Assembly (NCBI GenBank): GCA_020465985.1
Contig: JAANYP010004387.1
Span: 682,001 to 746,000 of the forward strand
Source: Centrapalus pauciflorus
Taxonomy: Eukaryota > Streptophyta > Magnoliopsida > Asterales > Asteraceae
Reading direction: 5' to 3'
DNA: 64,000 bases
The notes beneath the pieces were generated by a model. It ran no database searches. It was not told the DNA's origin and was given only the letters and a program-made list of their open reading frames with translations. How positions within the stretch are numbered: the first letter of the stretch is position 1; each line of letters starts with the position of its first letter. This document shows positions 52,274 through 62,125 of this stretch, one piece after another. The position numbers and the translations under genes are program-made.

Positions 52274-52358
<85 letters not shown>

Positions 52359-55000
52359 CTAGGTTAATACCCATGTATATAACATGGGTTAAATTTATAA
52401 ATAAATATTTATAAATACGTATAATATAATAATTATAAGGATAATAAAGTTTACTTAATTTTAGTTAATGTGTTATTAACTTATCATATTAGATTTGAAT
52501 ACATTTGATTTGCTTTAAAATTTTAAGGAAAATTTAGTAAATGAAGTGGCATAATGAAAGAGCGACATATGACAAATAAAAAAAGCATGACATGTGACAT
52601 ATTAGTTACTCGTTTAATAATATAGATTGAGATAGATTGAACACACACTAGTTTATAGACTCATGAATTGCATGAGGCATGTCTAGTATATACTTGTTAT
52701 TAAAAGTTTTTTATATATATAAAATAAATTAATAAAATATTAATACTAAAGTTGTATAAAAAAAATTATTAATTTATAAATGGAATTGAATGTGTAATAT
52801 TCTAATTATAGGAAAATAATATTCAAGACAAAAACATGTTTAAAATATATATGTTACAACCAAAAAATTTACAAATGAATTTTTAATTTGTGTGCATTCA
52901 AAATAGATTAAAATTTAAACTATTATTATATTAAAATGTATCATTTCAGTAAAATTTATTACATTGCTATAATACGGTAGTTTTTTAGTTATAGTTTCTG
53001 TTTTCTTGTATCCATTTTTTAATTATTTACTTTTAAGCATTTTTTATATTTTTTTTAAACACGCTTCTCATTGAATCCATATACATATATTTTCTATCAA
53101 GATTATAAATTTTTTTTAAAAAAATCAATTAATCTCTTAAAAGGAAATAGTAAGTAATAAAAATCTGACAAAATTAATTAAATGATTTGTTTGATTAAAA
53201 TAAAGATTATCATAATTTATACATTATATATAAATTGCACAAGTTAAAAAGAGATAATACTAATTGATATTCTAAACAAGTGACAAGTCACAATATAAAT
53301 AAGAATATAATATTCTAAATCCTTAAAAACAAAATTGAAGGATGGACCACACGAGAGTGAGACAATGCTCTCATATGTTGACTTCAATCACTTCATAGAT
53401 ATATTTAATCTCTCTTTTCTATATATACATATAAGTTAATCAATGTTTATTGAAGAAACTTGGAGAACCACAATATATCGTAAAAAATTATACGGTGCAT
53501 CAAAAGAGAGCATTTTATATCACGCGAGACATTATACATTACATGTGGGGATTGTGTATCATGCGAGAGAATTATACATCACACAGGAAGACTTCGATGC
53601 ACACGGAGAGAATTGTGCATAATGATCCCCGCAATCTCTTTTTTATGGTGTACAATAGCTCATGTGTGATGCACAATGCAATTTTTTGTAACGCATTGTG
53701 GTTCTTCAAGTTATCCGGTAAACACTGATACCCCATTGAACCTCATTACACACACACACTAATACACACACACGGAAAAACCTCACTGTCAGGCGATATA
53801 AAATGACAGGTAATCAATTAACTTATTTTATATATAATATAACATTTTTTGTTTATCTATAATAACTTTTAATATATTACGTTTTATTTTTGAATATATT
53901 ATTATGATCGCATTACTTTTATTTACATTACGACATAAAATGTATTAGCGTCGTAATTATGTTCATTAAGTAGACAGTATATGCAGCTGACCCATTTTTT
54001 TATTATATATTTAATATATGACTTTGTTGTTGGTCTACTACCCTAACTTTTAATATTATACTTTATAAAAAATTGAATATATCATTATGTATACATTATT
54101 CTAATCTATATTGCAATATAAATTTTTTGTTCTTACAAGTATTTTTTAAATATAATAAACATTTTATTGTTTAGTTATAATCCCATAGCAACATACTTAT
54201 GGATAAACAACCTCATTTAGTTATTTATATGATTATTAAACAAACAGCACTATTTGCTGCAATGGGAAAACAATATTTTAACACGAAAATATAAGGTAAC
54301 CAAACAAGATTAGTGTACCTGAACCGGATTCGTTTAAGATCGTTTCCACCGCGCGGCAGCGAAATAAAAGTAATCAGGACGCCCGGTTCCACCTGAGCGA
54401 CCCACTCTTTCGGTTCATTCTCCTCGATCAGTACGACCGGGTCAGGTCTCCGGCCACTCGCCGACGCCGATAACATCCCCGCCACCAACTCGCCACCTCT
54501 GCCACTCCCCATCGATATGCCTTTCAACCTCTCCTCCATTTCCTTTCCCCACACCCTGCCGGAGCCTGAATTTTTGCTTCCAGTTCGCCGGTATGGCCAC
54601 CGCAGTCTCTCTGAAACCGACGCCGATGAGTTTGATTCCGCGTCATTACTCTTCTGTAACAACTGCTGTGGAGTCATCACCATCGTCGGTACTGTACAGG
54701 GATTGCAACTCCGATACGCTCCTGAAGCTTTTAGCGCCATGTCCTTGATCTAACAAAACAAAATACCGATAAATTCCATAACATTTCATCTAATAAAATG
54801 AATCACAAATAATCGCGTTAACAAATTAAAATTTAGAAATGCAAAACAGGAAATAATCCGTCCCAAACACGAAGCAAATAAACAACACGTACCTGAGAAG
54901 CAAGCTTTTTGGCAGTTTGTTTACCGGCAGGTGTATCGCCATTACGATTTGATTCATCGAGTTCATCAGGCTGCTTCGAACGAGGCACACACTTTAACAT
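42652..55000 (-). CDS. BREVIS RADIX-like protein (BRXL2/BRXL4 type)
   Basis: Five coding exons on the minus strand: 55000-54893, 54749-54319, 43484-43331, 43219-42822 and 42730-42652. All introns are GT-AG and the phases give 389 aa. The N-terminus MLKCVPRSKQ and then KDMALKASGAYRSC are the conserved start of BRX proteins. VWGKEMEERLKGIS follows. BRX domain 1 spans about 150-206 (EWVAQVEPGVLITF, then RWWQDNYEKVMELYNV). BRX domain 2 spans about 335-389 (EWVEQDEPGVYLTI, then LWWEENRARVHKQYL). Between them lies a serine-rich linker with SSISVAKTETSSMDASI, like Arabidopsis BRXL4. The family acts at the plasma membrane and in the nucleus in auxin, cell-polarity and gravitropic growth control. Intron 2 splits BRX domain 1 (after RIRF) and spans 10,834 bp, while the other introns are about 90-145 bp. 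Confidence 0.94.
43960..44080. repeat. Diverged copy of the TIR family at 63388-63716
   Basis: Phrases GTACACAAGTTTTATCATCC, GATGTACAACCTACAAA and GTGTACAAATCATCTCCC match the inverted arms at 63388-63716. Inside BRX-like intron 2. Boundaries not defined. Confidence 0.4.
44459..45262. mobile_element. Family G foldback element G3, interrupted by D1
   Basis: The left end AAAATTTTCATAAATATTC and right end, reversed, ACTTTAAATATTATGCATAT carry the usual CCTTATTA/ATATATC phrases of family G. The D1 element (44609-44989) sits in a TA stretch of its left part. The arms are more diverged than in G1 and G2. Confidence 0.55.
44609..44989. mobile_element. Family D TIR element, copy D1 (nested in G3)
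   Basis: A 381-bp element flanked by TATATATA. Left end: TGTGAACA at 44623, 44641 and 44650 (spacings 18 and 9). Right end on the minus strand: GATCCATTG, then TGTGAACA three times at 18 and 9. The interior repeats GAATCTTATGAATCTTGTTG-like phrases. D1 is inverted relative to D2 at 51895-52277. Non-coding. Confidence 0.85.
45263..45990. other. Intronic sequence with nothing recognised
   Basis: Part of BRX-like intron 2. Less repetitive than its surroundings, with no gene, RNA or element end found. Confidence 0.4.
45990..46125 (-). mobile_element. tRNA-derived SINE, truncated (in BRX-like intron 2)
   Basis: On the minus strand GGGTTCGACTCC (46087-46076) fits a pol III B box. It is followed by TGTCGGAGGCAAGTTGAAAT and a tail ending in an A-run near 45985. 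The same body occurs at 59985-60125. The A box is not recognisable, so the head is probably truncated. Confidence 0.55.
46126..48770. other. Intronic AT-rich DNA with a Helitron 3' end
   Basis: Around 47277-47308 the plus strand reads CCGTATAATACATGGG then TTAATAAACTAG, like a Helitron 3' end (short hairpin then CTAG). Its 5' partner is not identified. About 46630-46960 has decayed MITE-like sequence with AACTTTTAG phrases related to 31.5-32.3 kb. No gene recognised. Confidence 0.4.
48771..49155. mobile_element. Diverged family E-like fragment
   Basis: AATCAAGTGCATCCAAAAGT at the left, CATACATACAAACTTTTTAC in the middle and GGTACGCTGATGAACC at the right recall family E ends and body. The three-motif layout is no longer readable. 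Confidence 0.35.
49156..49795. mobile_element. Diverged family A-like fragment
   Basis: A CT-rich stretch then ACACACACAC (49198-49237), GATGATGAACACA-like units and the phrase AAATTTGGAAGTGTATTAAT follow the order seen in A1 and A2. The terminal motifs are lost. Open frames here are repeat translations. Confidence 0.4.
49803..50015. mobile_element. Family B TIR element, copy B6, left end missing, with expanded repeat array
   Basis: Starts at GGATCAGGTGATGCATC, inside the family B interior, and ends at GGAGGTTTTCCAAGG before a TA tract; both outer termini are eroded. Its core is the largest copy of the family B minisatellite (49813-49977). Confidence 0.65.
49813..49977. repeat. Minisatellite, 8 units of 20-21 bp
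   Basis: Consensus unit GATGCATCACGCGGGAATTT, with one-base length differences and few substitutions. Eight direct copies lie head to tail without spacers. The unit contains the palindrome TGATGCATCA and a CpG-rich ACGCGGG. Other family B copies have about two to five units. Confidence 0.92.
50016..50033. repeat. Short TA tract between B6 and C
   Basis: About 18 bp of TA joining two elements of different families. Confidence 0.93.
50034..51523. mobile_element. Family C TIR element
   Basis: A 1.49-kb element bounded by TA on both sides. Left end: GATCATT, then GCAGAACC (50048), GCAGAACC (50066) and ATAGAACC (50074), spacings 18 and 8. Right end on the minus strand: GCAGAACC, GTAGAACT and ATAGAACC, also 18 and 8. 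About 1 kb of the interior is a tandem repeat of about 213 bp. No transposase frame. Confidence 0.85.
50224..51235. repeat. Tandem repeat, about 213-bp unit, five copies, inside element C
   Basis: Copies start at GTTGCAT(T/C)GACG near 50224, 50421, 50634, 50849 and 51062, so spacing is 197, 213, 215 and 213 bp. Each includes CGATATCAAAGTGTTCATTC, GATCTCACCATGATATATTG and CCACCAACTTTGACTAC. The first copy lacks a short block. Confidence 0.92.
51524..51557. repeat. (TA)n microsatellite between C and B2
   Basis: About 34 bp of TA. Confidence 0.95.
51558..51824. mobile_element. Family B TIR element, copy B2
   Basis: Nearly identical to B1 at 13136-13400. Left end GGAAAACC, TGAAAACT, TGAAAACC at 18 and 10; right end 18 and 9 on the minus strand. 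The interior has about four GATGCATCA-type units. TA tracts lie on both sides. Confidence 0.87.
51825..51894. repeat. (TA)n microsatellite between B2 and D2
   Basis: About 70 bp of TA. Confidence 0.97.
51895..52277. mobile_element. Family D TIR element, copy D2
   Basis: A 383-bp element, inverted relative to D1. Left end: GAGATCCATTG with TGTGAACA, TGTGAACG and TGTCAACA at 18 and 9. Right end on the minus strand: TGTGAACA three times at 18 and 9. TA tracts on both sides. Non-coding. Confidence 0.87.
52278..52358. repeat. (TA)n(GA)n compound microsatellite
   Basis: About 55 bp of TA, then about 26 bp of GA, ending at a Helitron 3' terminus. Confidence 0.96.
52359..52626 (-). mobile_element. 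Small non-autonomous Helitron (minus strand)
   Basis: On the minus strand it starts TCTATATTATTAAACGAG and ends with the hairpin AACCCATGTTATATACATGGG, then TATTAACCTAG. It lies between A and T on that strand. At 268 bp it is the size and layout of the copy at 21760-22015. It sits in BRX-like intron 2. Confidence 0.65.
52648..52700 (-). mobile_element. Second Helitron 3' end (minus strand)
   Basis: Minus strand: CTCATGCAATTCATGAG hairpin followed by TCTATAAACTAG, ending at 52648. The 5' end, expected further right, was not found. Confidence 0.45.
52701..53440. other. Intronic AT-rich DNA
   Basis: May be the body of the Helitron that ends at 52648. No gene or other feature recognised. Confidence 0.4.
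53452..53742. mobile_element. Diverged family B-like element
   Basis: GGAGAACCACAATATATCG at the left and GTGGTTCTTCAAG...CATTGAACC at the right are inverted and resemble family B ends. The interior has TATACATCACACAGG/TGTATCATGCGAG units related to the GATGCATCACG repeat. A CA tract follows at 53752-53774. Confidence 0.5.
53743..54318. other. 5'-proximal part of BRX-like intron 2
   Basis: AT-rich with a short CA tract and no element recognised. It ends at the intron donor at 54318. Confidence 0.5.
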
Positions 55001-55746
55001 ATCATCAACTTCAATGAAATTATGCGATTGATCGATTGATTGATATGAAATTGAAGTATAGCGCAGAGGAATTGATTGAGGAAGAAGTAAAATTCAGTGA
55101 CAATTGAGATGAAGGAAGAAATGAAGAATTCATAGGTGAGTGGGGAGCTAAACGAGGGTAATAATAATATGTATGTTGTGTTGGTGCTCAGGCACTTTTA
55201 TTGTTTCCCTTAATTTCCGCCATTAAATAGATTCCCTCTTCATTCGATTAACATTTAAGTATTTAACTAATAAAATCTGTAAAAAGTCAACATAAAATAT
55301 GTAAATAATTTTTAAAAAATGAAATTTATGTGTAATTTAAACAATTACTTTAAAAATGTGTACGGTTCAAAATCCGACATCAAATGGTGTTTCGATTCAT
55401 TGAAAACCATTTTAATACATCTTAAACGAAGTCCCTAACAAATTCTTACGAAATCCAGATATGTATGTGCGTCTTCATTTGTGTTAGTATTGCATGCGTT
55501 TTGAATGATATTGTTCTCATTACACGGACGCACTAGATGAGGACCGTATTTCTAGAAGGTTTCGAGAATATCGTATAGTCGTATTCCTTATGTGTTTTTA
55601 AAGAATCCGTAATTTTTTAATGATTAAGATTTGCTTATCGTGTAATAAACTCATACTATTTACATAGAATATTTGTAACAAAATAAAGCACAGCTGTTAT
55701 AGCCAAGCTGATCAAGTTATTCATCCATAAAGTTTTTATACTTAGC
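55001..55746 (-). promoter_or_regulatory. 5' UTR and promoter side of the BRX-like gene
   Basis: Lies upstream of the BRX-like start codon on the minus strand. The first about 150 bp is purine-rich on the plus strand (GAAGAAGTAAAATTC, GGAAGAAATGAAGAA), as in many plant leaders. No TATA box was chosen. Confidence 0.4.
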
Positions 55747-56831
55747 TAGGAGTGTCAATGAGCTGAACTAAGTCCGAGTAAGACTTAAACTCATATCATT
55801 TTATAGTATAAAGTTCGAGCTTAACTCGTTTCGAGCTGTGTACAAAATTCAAAACTGGCTCATGCATAATTTTATTGGTCTGAGAACTCTCATAATTTGA
55901 CTTATTAACTTATTTTGTATACAATCTATGATTTGGCTCAGGAATTCTTATATAACTTCAGCAACATAATAAAAAGAAATTTTTTTCTTTGTTGATTAAT
56001 TTAATTATGTATTAGATTTCATTCGACCCATCATTGGAATAGATGATTGGCTTTGCTTATAATGGTTTTGGTTTTATTCATAATGATCAAATTATATCTA
56101 GCAATTTTAAATGTAATTTTAAAATATTTTAGTCATTTTAAATGCTAAGTTATTCAAACTTTCATTATTAAAATCGTGTATTTCCTAACTCGTAGTGATT
56201 TATCATTTAATAAATTATTTAAAAAAAAATATGTATCCAGGCATCTAGCTAATACAAATATAATATCACTTTGTCGTTGTGCATAAACAAATCAATAAAA
56301 ACGATGTGTATTCATACTTACTCTTTATCTTTTTACCCGTTTTGAAGATTTATCATGTATATTAATCTCGTCAAAATCTTCCAATCAATACCAAAGTCGG
56401 GGGATAGAAATCTCCATCCAACTCGCTACCACTTTAGCTACCAAAGCTCGGAAATAAGTGCATTAACTCGCTCAAACTCAAAACTACTAACCTACTCACA
56501 TACCTTTATTGTAGACATTTTCAAGATTAATCAATCGTTGGTCCACACAATTAAGCTAGAAGTACTTTTTTTTGGATAAAAGGAAAGGCTAATCAAGTAT
56601 TTCGTGTCGATCATGATATACAATGGTGGCAATTTAAGCTCATTCAAGCAAACGGGTTGACGACCAAAAATCATAAATTTTACATAATTTTGAACTTTTT
56701 TTCAAAGAACAATTTTTTTTAATACGCCATTTTATAAATTTTCATTTTTAAAAAAATTTATGTTCTATCTTAGTTTTTACAATGGGTCCATTTAACTGTT
56801 CGGCCCGTTGGGTCAAAATTGACACCCTTGA
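55747..56831. mobile_element. Possible hAT-like MITE with GGGTGTCAA ends
   Basis: The left end TAGGAGTGTCAATGAGC and right end, reversed, AAGGGTGTCAATTTTGACC resemble a common plant hAT-type terminus. The interior contains repeated CTCGTTTCGAGCT / AACTCG phrases. No duplication was found, so the two ends may belong to different remnants. Confidence 0.35.
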
Positions 56832-57201
56832 TGATATATATCATAACTCGTGCATATTTTCCAACTACATGTCCCAACTTCGCAGATAATGATTTTGAAG
56901 ATCCATGAGGAGCGACTGGACGTCGTATTGACCTATTGTATGCGCCAATTATCCATTAACGGATATTGAAGTTTTGCAAGTATTACTTTGATCTTGTATA
57001 TGAAACACTTGTTCCTTTTTTTATGATATGGTAATGAAATAAGTTGTTGTGAATGCTTAAAAAAGGGGGAAGGGACCAAAATTACCTTGATTGGAACAAG
57101 AGTAACAATGTAACTTATAATGCTACAACATCAAGTATACCATGCATTTTATTGTAAAAAGGGGTGGAATATGAAATAACCATAGTAGATGCGGTGGATC
57201 T
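56832..57201. other. Spacer, nothing recognised
   Basis: Short AT-rich interval between two candidate elements. No gene or RNA. Confidence 0.5.
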
Positions 57202-57204
57202 TAA

Positions 57205-58205
57205 GGGGCTGTTTGGTTCGCGGATTTCTGAAGGAATCCAGTGGAATTGGAATGGACATTCCATTCCATTGCGTGTTTGGTTGGTTTTAACTTAGGAAAG
57301 AGCATTCCTTCACCTAAAAAAATTTCCTTCCATTGTGGGAATCTATTTTCTTCCCATATACCCAAAGAATTTACATTCCATTCTAAATCTCTACCAACGT
57401 TTGTCTCATCTTCAACCCTAGCAAGACCGCCTCCTTCATCTGTTGCATCTCCGATCAACATCACCACCACATGTACGTCTCTTCTCTTCATCGATCTTCC
57501 TCTCAATCTGCTCGTCCATCCCTTCGCGTTTTCATCTTCATCGATCTGTTCGATTGATCTTCATCTTGAACACCTCTTTGTTTCCCCATCGATCAATCTT
57601 CATCTGCTCATCGATCTCTTCATCTGCCCATCGATCTGTTTGCCCATCATCTTCATCAATCATCCATTTTCCTGTTTTGTTCAAATCGATATGCATGTTC
57701 ATCATCATCCATTGATTTGGCTCTTTTGTTGAAATCGGTCTGCTGGTTCATCATCATCGATCTGCGAATGCTGGTTCAAATGGATTTTTCTGTTTTATTC
57801 AAATCGATCAAGTATTCAAGTTCTTTTTGTTCAAATCGATCGATCGAGTTCCATATCTGTTCTTTCTGTTTTGTTCCATATCGATCGAGTTCCATATATG
57901 TTCTTCTTTCTGTTCTCCATATATGATGTTCAATATGTTCTTTTTTTGTTTTGTTCATATTCGAGTTCCATATATGTTCTTCCTTTTTCTGTATCTTGTA
58001 GAATTTGTGTTTTAAAAATGGACATCTAGTAATTTTGAAGAAATAAAAAAATAAAAACATTATAATTGGAATTTGAAATCCATTTCTTTCCTGCCAACCA
58101 AATAAGTGTAAACTTTTGAATTAGGGAGATTTCATTCATTCCAGAATTCCATTCCTTTGACAGATTCCATTCCTAAAGAAAATATTCTGTGAACCAAACA
58201 GCGCC
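57205..58205. mobile_element. 1.0-kb MITE-like element with 3-bp TAA duplication (PIF/Harbinger-like)
   Basis: The left end GGGGCTGTTTGGTTCGCGGA and right end, reversed, GGCGCTGTTTGGTTCACAG are flanked by TAA at 57202-57204 and 58206-58208. Sub-terminal parts repeat GGAATGGA/CATTCCATTCC. The interior (57430-57990) is a run of ATCGATCTGTTCATC-like degenerate repeats; the open frames there are repeat translations, not a gene. Confidence 0.7.
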
Positions 58206-59110
58206 TAAGTGATTGATTTTTGGCATGAACATTTTGTTTTAAAAGGTGAATCTATCAAATTTGATCGTCTCGACAACAATCTGAAATTTGATGAATTTGG
58301 TTAATGAGTCGTATAAATAGTAAACGATGCTTCAATGCATTACACGTAATATTGCCTTTTGATGTTCTTGCCTATATGTATTGACACAGGTATTTTCGGT
58401 TATTGAAGAACCAATAATATTTCAAATTTTTTAAATTAATTTCTAGTCGCAGAAGTCTGTCAAAAGAACCATTCTAACCATCACCATAAGATTGTGATCG
58501 TGCCATATTGACGTCACATTGCACGATCTCATGAGATTGCCATACAAAAACATGGCAATTCTTAACACGGTCAATTTGAAAGTTTAATTGGAGTATGATT
58601 ACTAAATCGAGCTTGTGTATGAATTTCAATCATTGATCTTGTGAACTTGAGATTAAAAATTATCGTATTATTTACCGACTCTGATAATGCATAGACGAAA
58701 CAAATATGTATATCATTTACACAAATAGGAGAATCATTTCACTCATACATATATATCAAGAATTGAGTATATTAATATTATTTTAAATCAATCTTATTAT
58801 TAAAAGTAGAAACCCATAAAAGTTAAAACCTTTCACAATCTTTTATTTTTATTATAGTTGATTAATTAACTACGTTAAACGTTAACCTGAATAAAAGATT
58901 TTTAAGGTTCATATTTAAGTGTACGATTCTCATATTTGTGTTTACACTAAATCATAGATACCGATATGGAAAAACATTTAGGGAAGTATATATGAAAGTT
59001 TCAACAAATTTTATTACAAATATTAGAACCAAAATGTTATTGTTTATAATAATGATTATTGTTATTGTTAAAATCACATGTTAGCATATCTCACTTGTAA
59101 ATGACGTTTG
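58206..59110. other. AT-rich spacer, nothing recognised
   Basis: No gene, RNA gene or element end found. Confidence 0.5.
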
Positions 59111-59116
59111 TCGGTA

Positions 59117-59735
59117 GGGTCTTCAGATGATGAGCTATCTTTCTTTATATATTAACCATCGGACTGATCAGGGGTTCCTCTTTCGGATCCCATGTGCTTT
59201 CCGGTGCAGAGATTGAATCCTTGAGACATACTCTATTGTGGAAAGGCCATGGGTATCTGAAGGAAAATTTGGGGTTGGAGGGATTGAGGCTTCCTCTCAG
59301 TATTCTTGGAAAACAATTATTGAGGTTCCAAAGTCATCGATAAATCAAAAAGCAAGAGGTTGGGGAAAATTTTGCAAGGATCTTGTTACGTTGTAATTTG
59401 GGCGTTGTGGGGTTAGTGAACTCGTATCGTGTTCGCATCAAATGTGGATTGTTTGAAGTTCAAAACGAAGAATGTTTTCCGATTTATTCAAAATAAGAAC
59501 TTACCATGGGTTGCAAATAGGTGCAATGAAAAGTTGCGAAATTGAAAAACTTGGGTTTTCAATCCTAGATTGTTAGAAGTTTTGTAGCTTGGGTTCTTTG
59601 TTGTTTTTGGGTCTTTTATTTTGTGTTATTTTGTTTTGAGTTGTATACTTATATTTTCTCTATTTCTTGGAGAGACGTTTTGAGGCTTAATATAAATTTG
59701 TCTTTTAAAAGAAATATTTGGAGAATTTTTTTTTT
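59117..59735 (+). pseudogene. LINE (L1-type) 3' end, degenerate
   Basis: A decayed plus-strand reading frame gives VIWALW upstream and LPWVANRCNEKLRN, a stop in place of the expected tryptophan, then KTWVFNPRLL. This fits the C-terminal end of plant L1 reverse-transcriptase proteins. It is followed by a T-rich 3' region ending in a TTAATATAAATTTGTC-type tail. Frameshifts and stops make it non-functional. Only the 3' end is present, as expected for 5'-truncated LINE insertions. Confidence 0.55.
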
Positions 59736-59984
59736 AAATGTTGTTTTTATGTTCATTATAATTTAAAGTATATATGTTACCGGTTTTTTTTTTCAGGAAC
59801 AAAATAATAGAAATATAGGCATTCCACAAATATACAGAATAAAATTTTGTATATGCATCCAATGTAACATATATTGTTATTATCTATATATTTAAATTTA
59901 TTTTTATTATTTTAACTTTAATATGCCACATTAAATTAAACGATATAATTCATTAAATAAAGAAAATTGATGAATATAAAAAAA
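59736..59984. other. AT-rich spacer
   Basis: Nothing recognised. Confidence 0.5.
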
Positions 59985-60145
59985 TTTTTAACGGCAAACT
60001 ACTTTAAACTACTCATTTACCTCAAGACTTACTTTCTCCACCCAAATTTCAACTTGCCTACGACGGGAGTCGAAACCGTGACTTCTCACTTACATAACAC
60101 CTCTCTTATCAAATGGGCTAAAACCCGTTAGTTATAAATATAAAT
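59985..60145 (-). mobile_element. tRNA-derived SINE, second copy
   Basis: On the minus strand the head is TTTTAGCCCATTTGATAAG (A-box-like), followed by GGTTTCGACTCC (B box, 60077-60066) and CGTCGTAGGCAAGTTGAAAT, as in the copy at 45990-46125. The tail is A-rich (59975-59990). The match between two loci inserted in unrelated DNA supports a mobile element over a tRNA gene. Confidence 0.6.
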
Positions 60146-60550
60146 AGATCTAAAGTGATTAAGTGAAGATCCTTCATTACTTACCATATCGATGGGATTT
60201 TTCATTTGTATTTTCATTTTGTTATTCTGATTTTACGAGTATATCAAAAGGTTGGATTCATAATTAAAAAAGAAAGCAAACTGTAAGATAAATATGTTAA
60301 ATGACTTTATTTTGTTGGTTTCCAAATTTCTATCAACTTAAAGAAGACGATATAAAAAAGACAAAATGAAGATGACCGGATGAGAAGAGGAAATTTTCAC
60401 TTCATTTTTTCTACGAGGAAATTATCAAGAATCATATCATAAAATACAAAGTTTGACGATAAAGTTGATTGAGAATTTTTTTAAGTCAATTAAAAGAAAT
60501 ATAAAATTTAATGTTGATTAAAAAACGGTATCAATGACCAATTAAGAATG
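60146..60550. other. AT-rich spacer
   Basis: Nothing recognised. Confidence 0.5.
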
Positions 60551-60554
60551 TAAA

Positions 60555-60985
60555 ATATTAATGGGTTAATTGCGTCAAAAGATAATCTACTGTCACAGTT
60601 TTTTAAATTTGGATAACATACTAATTTTTTTTCTAATTAAAGTAACATAATTTCCAAATCAAGTAAATCAAGGTAACCTTATCGGATTAAAAGGTAAAAA
60701 TTACTGACGTGACAGTTTTTTTGTCCCATCAACATTTTTTTTACAGAATTGACATTTTAATTGTTATATGATGTACACTATTTTGTGCAATTTAAAAGTA
60801 CTTTTTGATAATACATTGTTTTTTTGAGAAAAATTAAAAATAATTATGCAATATTAGAAATTAAAAAAAAAACTGATGACCGAATAAAGAAATTGTCACG
60901 TTAGTAATCTTTACAGTTCAATCCGATACGGTTACTTTGATTGACTTGATTTTGAAAGTATATTAACTTAATATTATATAAAATA
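60555..60985. mobile_element. Foldback MITE
   Basis: The inverted arms are clearest at 60645-60720 and 60885-60960: AAATCAAGTAAATCAAGGTA against, reversed, AAATCAAGTCAATCAAAGTA, both continuing with CGTATCGGATT-like and TTACTAACGTGACA-like phrases. Outer borders are uncertain. Confidence 0.6.
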
Positions 60986-61139
60986 ATTAATACAAAGATA
61001 CCTATTTTTTAAAAAAAAAGAAGTTTTGGATATTTCGGATATCTAATTATTCGAAAATTGGAGTTTCACTATTCGAATCCGATATTTCGTATAGTTTCGG
61101 ATTGTATTTTTGGATTTTCATTTCAGATGCTTGGAATTC

Positions 61140-61570
61140 AGATTTTTGTGAACACCCTAATTGTATGCCTCTCCAGTGCCTCTCCTATTTTGCTATGGTT
61201 CGTTTGATGCCCTACCTTTGTTGTTGTGTTGTTGCTTCCCGCTGATTTGTTTGTTTCTCTTCTCGAGATAAAGTCTCGTGGAGTGGTTGGTGTTGTGACT
61301 CCATTAATGATTTAGAGTAACCTGTAGATTTGTAAGTCATTGTTTAGCTTGTTTCGTTTCGGCCGAGGTTTATCCTTTCATTTATAGCAGTATGTTTTTG
61401 TTTCTTCTTGCCTATCGGTTAAGTCTTTGCTATGTAGTTTAAGTTTTTCTCTAGGAAGTTGTGTTTTGTTTGTTAAGTCTGGTTTCTATCTCAATGTAGA
61501 TATCTCTCGTGTTTGCTCTGGAAGAACTTCTTTTCCCGGTATGGGCTTAATAAAATTTTACTTTAAAAAT
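61140..61570 (+). mobile_element. Possible LINE 3' region
   Basis: A T-rich, less AT-biased block ending GGGCTTAATAAAATTTTACT, which recalls LINE 3' tails such as that at 59.7 kb. No reading frame supports it, so this is weak. Confidence 0.3.
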
Positions 61571-61708
61571 AGTATCTAGAGCTTCTAATAATCATAAGTT
61601 TAAGCTATCGTAAGCTCACACAACTTGCACGTCAAACAAGCCCATTAGGATGAAGGGTCAAGGGAGTACACATTCCTCCCAAATCTCATCTTTTCGTACA
61701 CCTCAGCT

Positions 61709-62125
61709 AGGGGTGTGCAAAATAATCGAACCCCAAAAACCTACCCGAACTGAATTTTAAATGGGTTAATTAAGTCGAGTTATTCAGTTTTTGGTTTTGT
61801 TAATCGGGTTAAATGGTACCCAGATTATAATTTCGATTCCGGGATCAAGTAATATTCATGTTTATTCGTTTATCCGAATAACCAGTTAAAATTTTATATT
61901 CTCAATTTTAATTAGAATTAGAATTGTTTATATATAAAAATATAATGATTTAAATACCCAATTTTAAAACCTAAACCATTTAACTCGTGTACCCAAACTG
62001 AATAACCTGATATCCATTTAACTCAAAACCGATTAACCTGTCACCACCTTATTTGGTTCGGGTTCGACCAGAGAACCCACACCCTCAAACCTGAATAACC
62101 CGATACTCATTTAACCCACCTGAAT
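61709..62125. mobile_element. MITE with AGGGGTGTGCAAAATAATCG end
   Basis: Relative of the element at 30276-30799: same terminus and the same ACCCGAATAACCC-type internal phrases, here more decayed. The right border is unclear. Confidence 0.55.

Larger units (their letters stand above)
43485..54318 (-). other. Giant intron 2 of the BRX-like gene
   Basis: The donor is ...TTCAG|GTACAC (54318 downwards) and the acceptor ...CGTAG|CCGTGAA (ending 43485). The join restores serine at residue 180 and an intact BRX domain 1. The intron contains family G, D, B and C elements, Helitrons, a SINE and several TA tracts. No other gene was recognised inside, on either strand. Confidence 0.9.

Noticed and set aside
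42652..55000. Two separate BRX fragments (at 42.7-43.5 kb and 54.3-55.0 kb) as independent genes
   Set aside because: The donor at 54318 and acceptor at 43485 are in matching phase and restore one BRX domain; neither part is complete alone. One gene with a long intron is simpler.
57201..58060. Frames of 163, 101, 94 and 90 aa between 57.2 and 58.1 kb
   Set aside because: They overlap on both strands of a repeat built on ATCGATCTGTTCATC inside a TAA-flanked element, with no recognisable domain.
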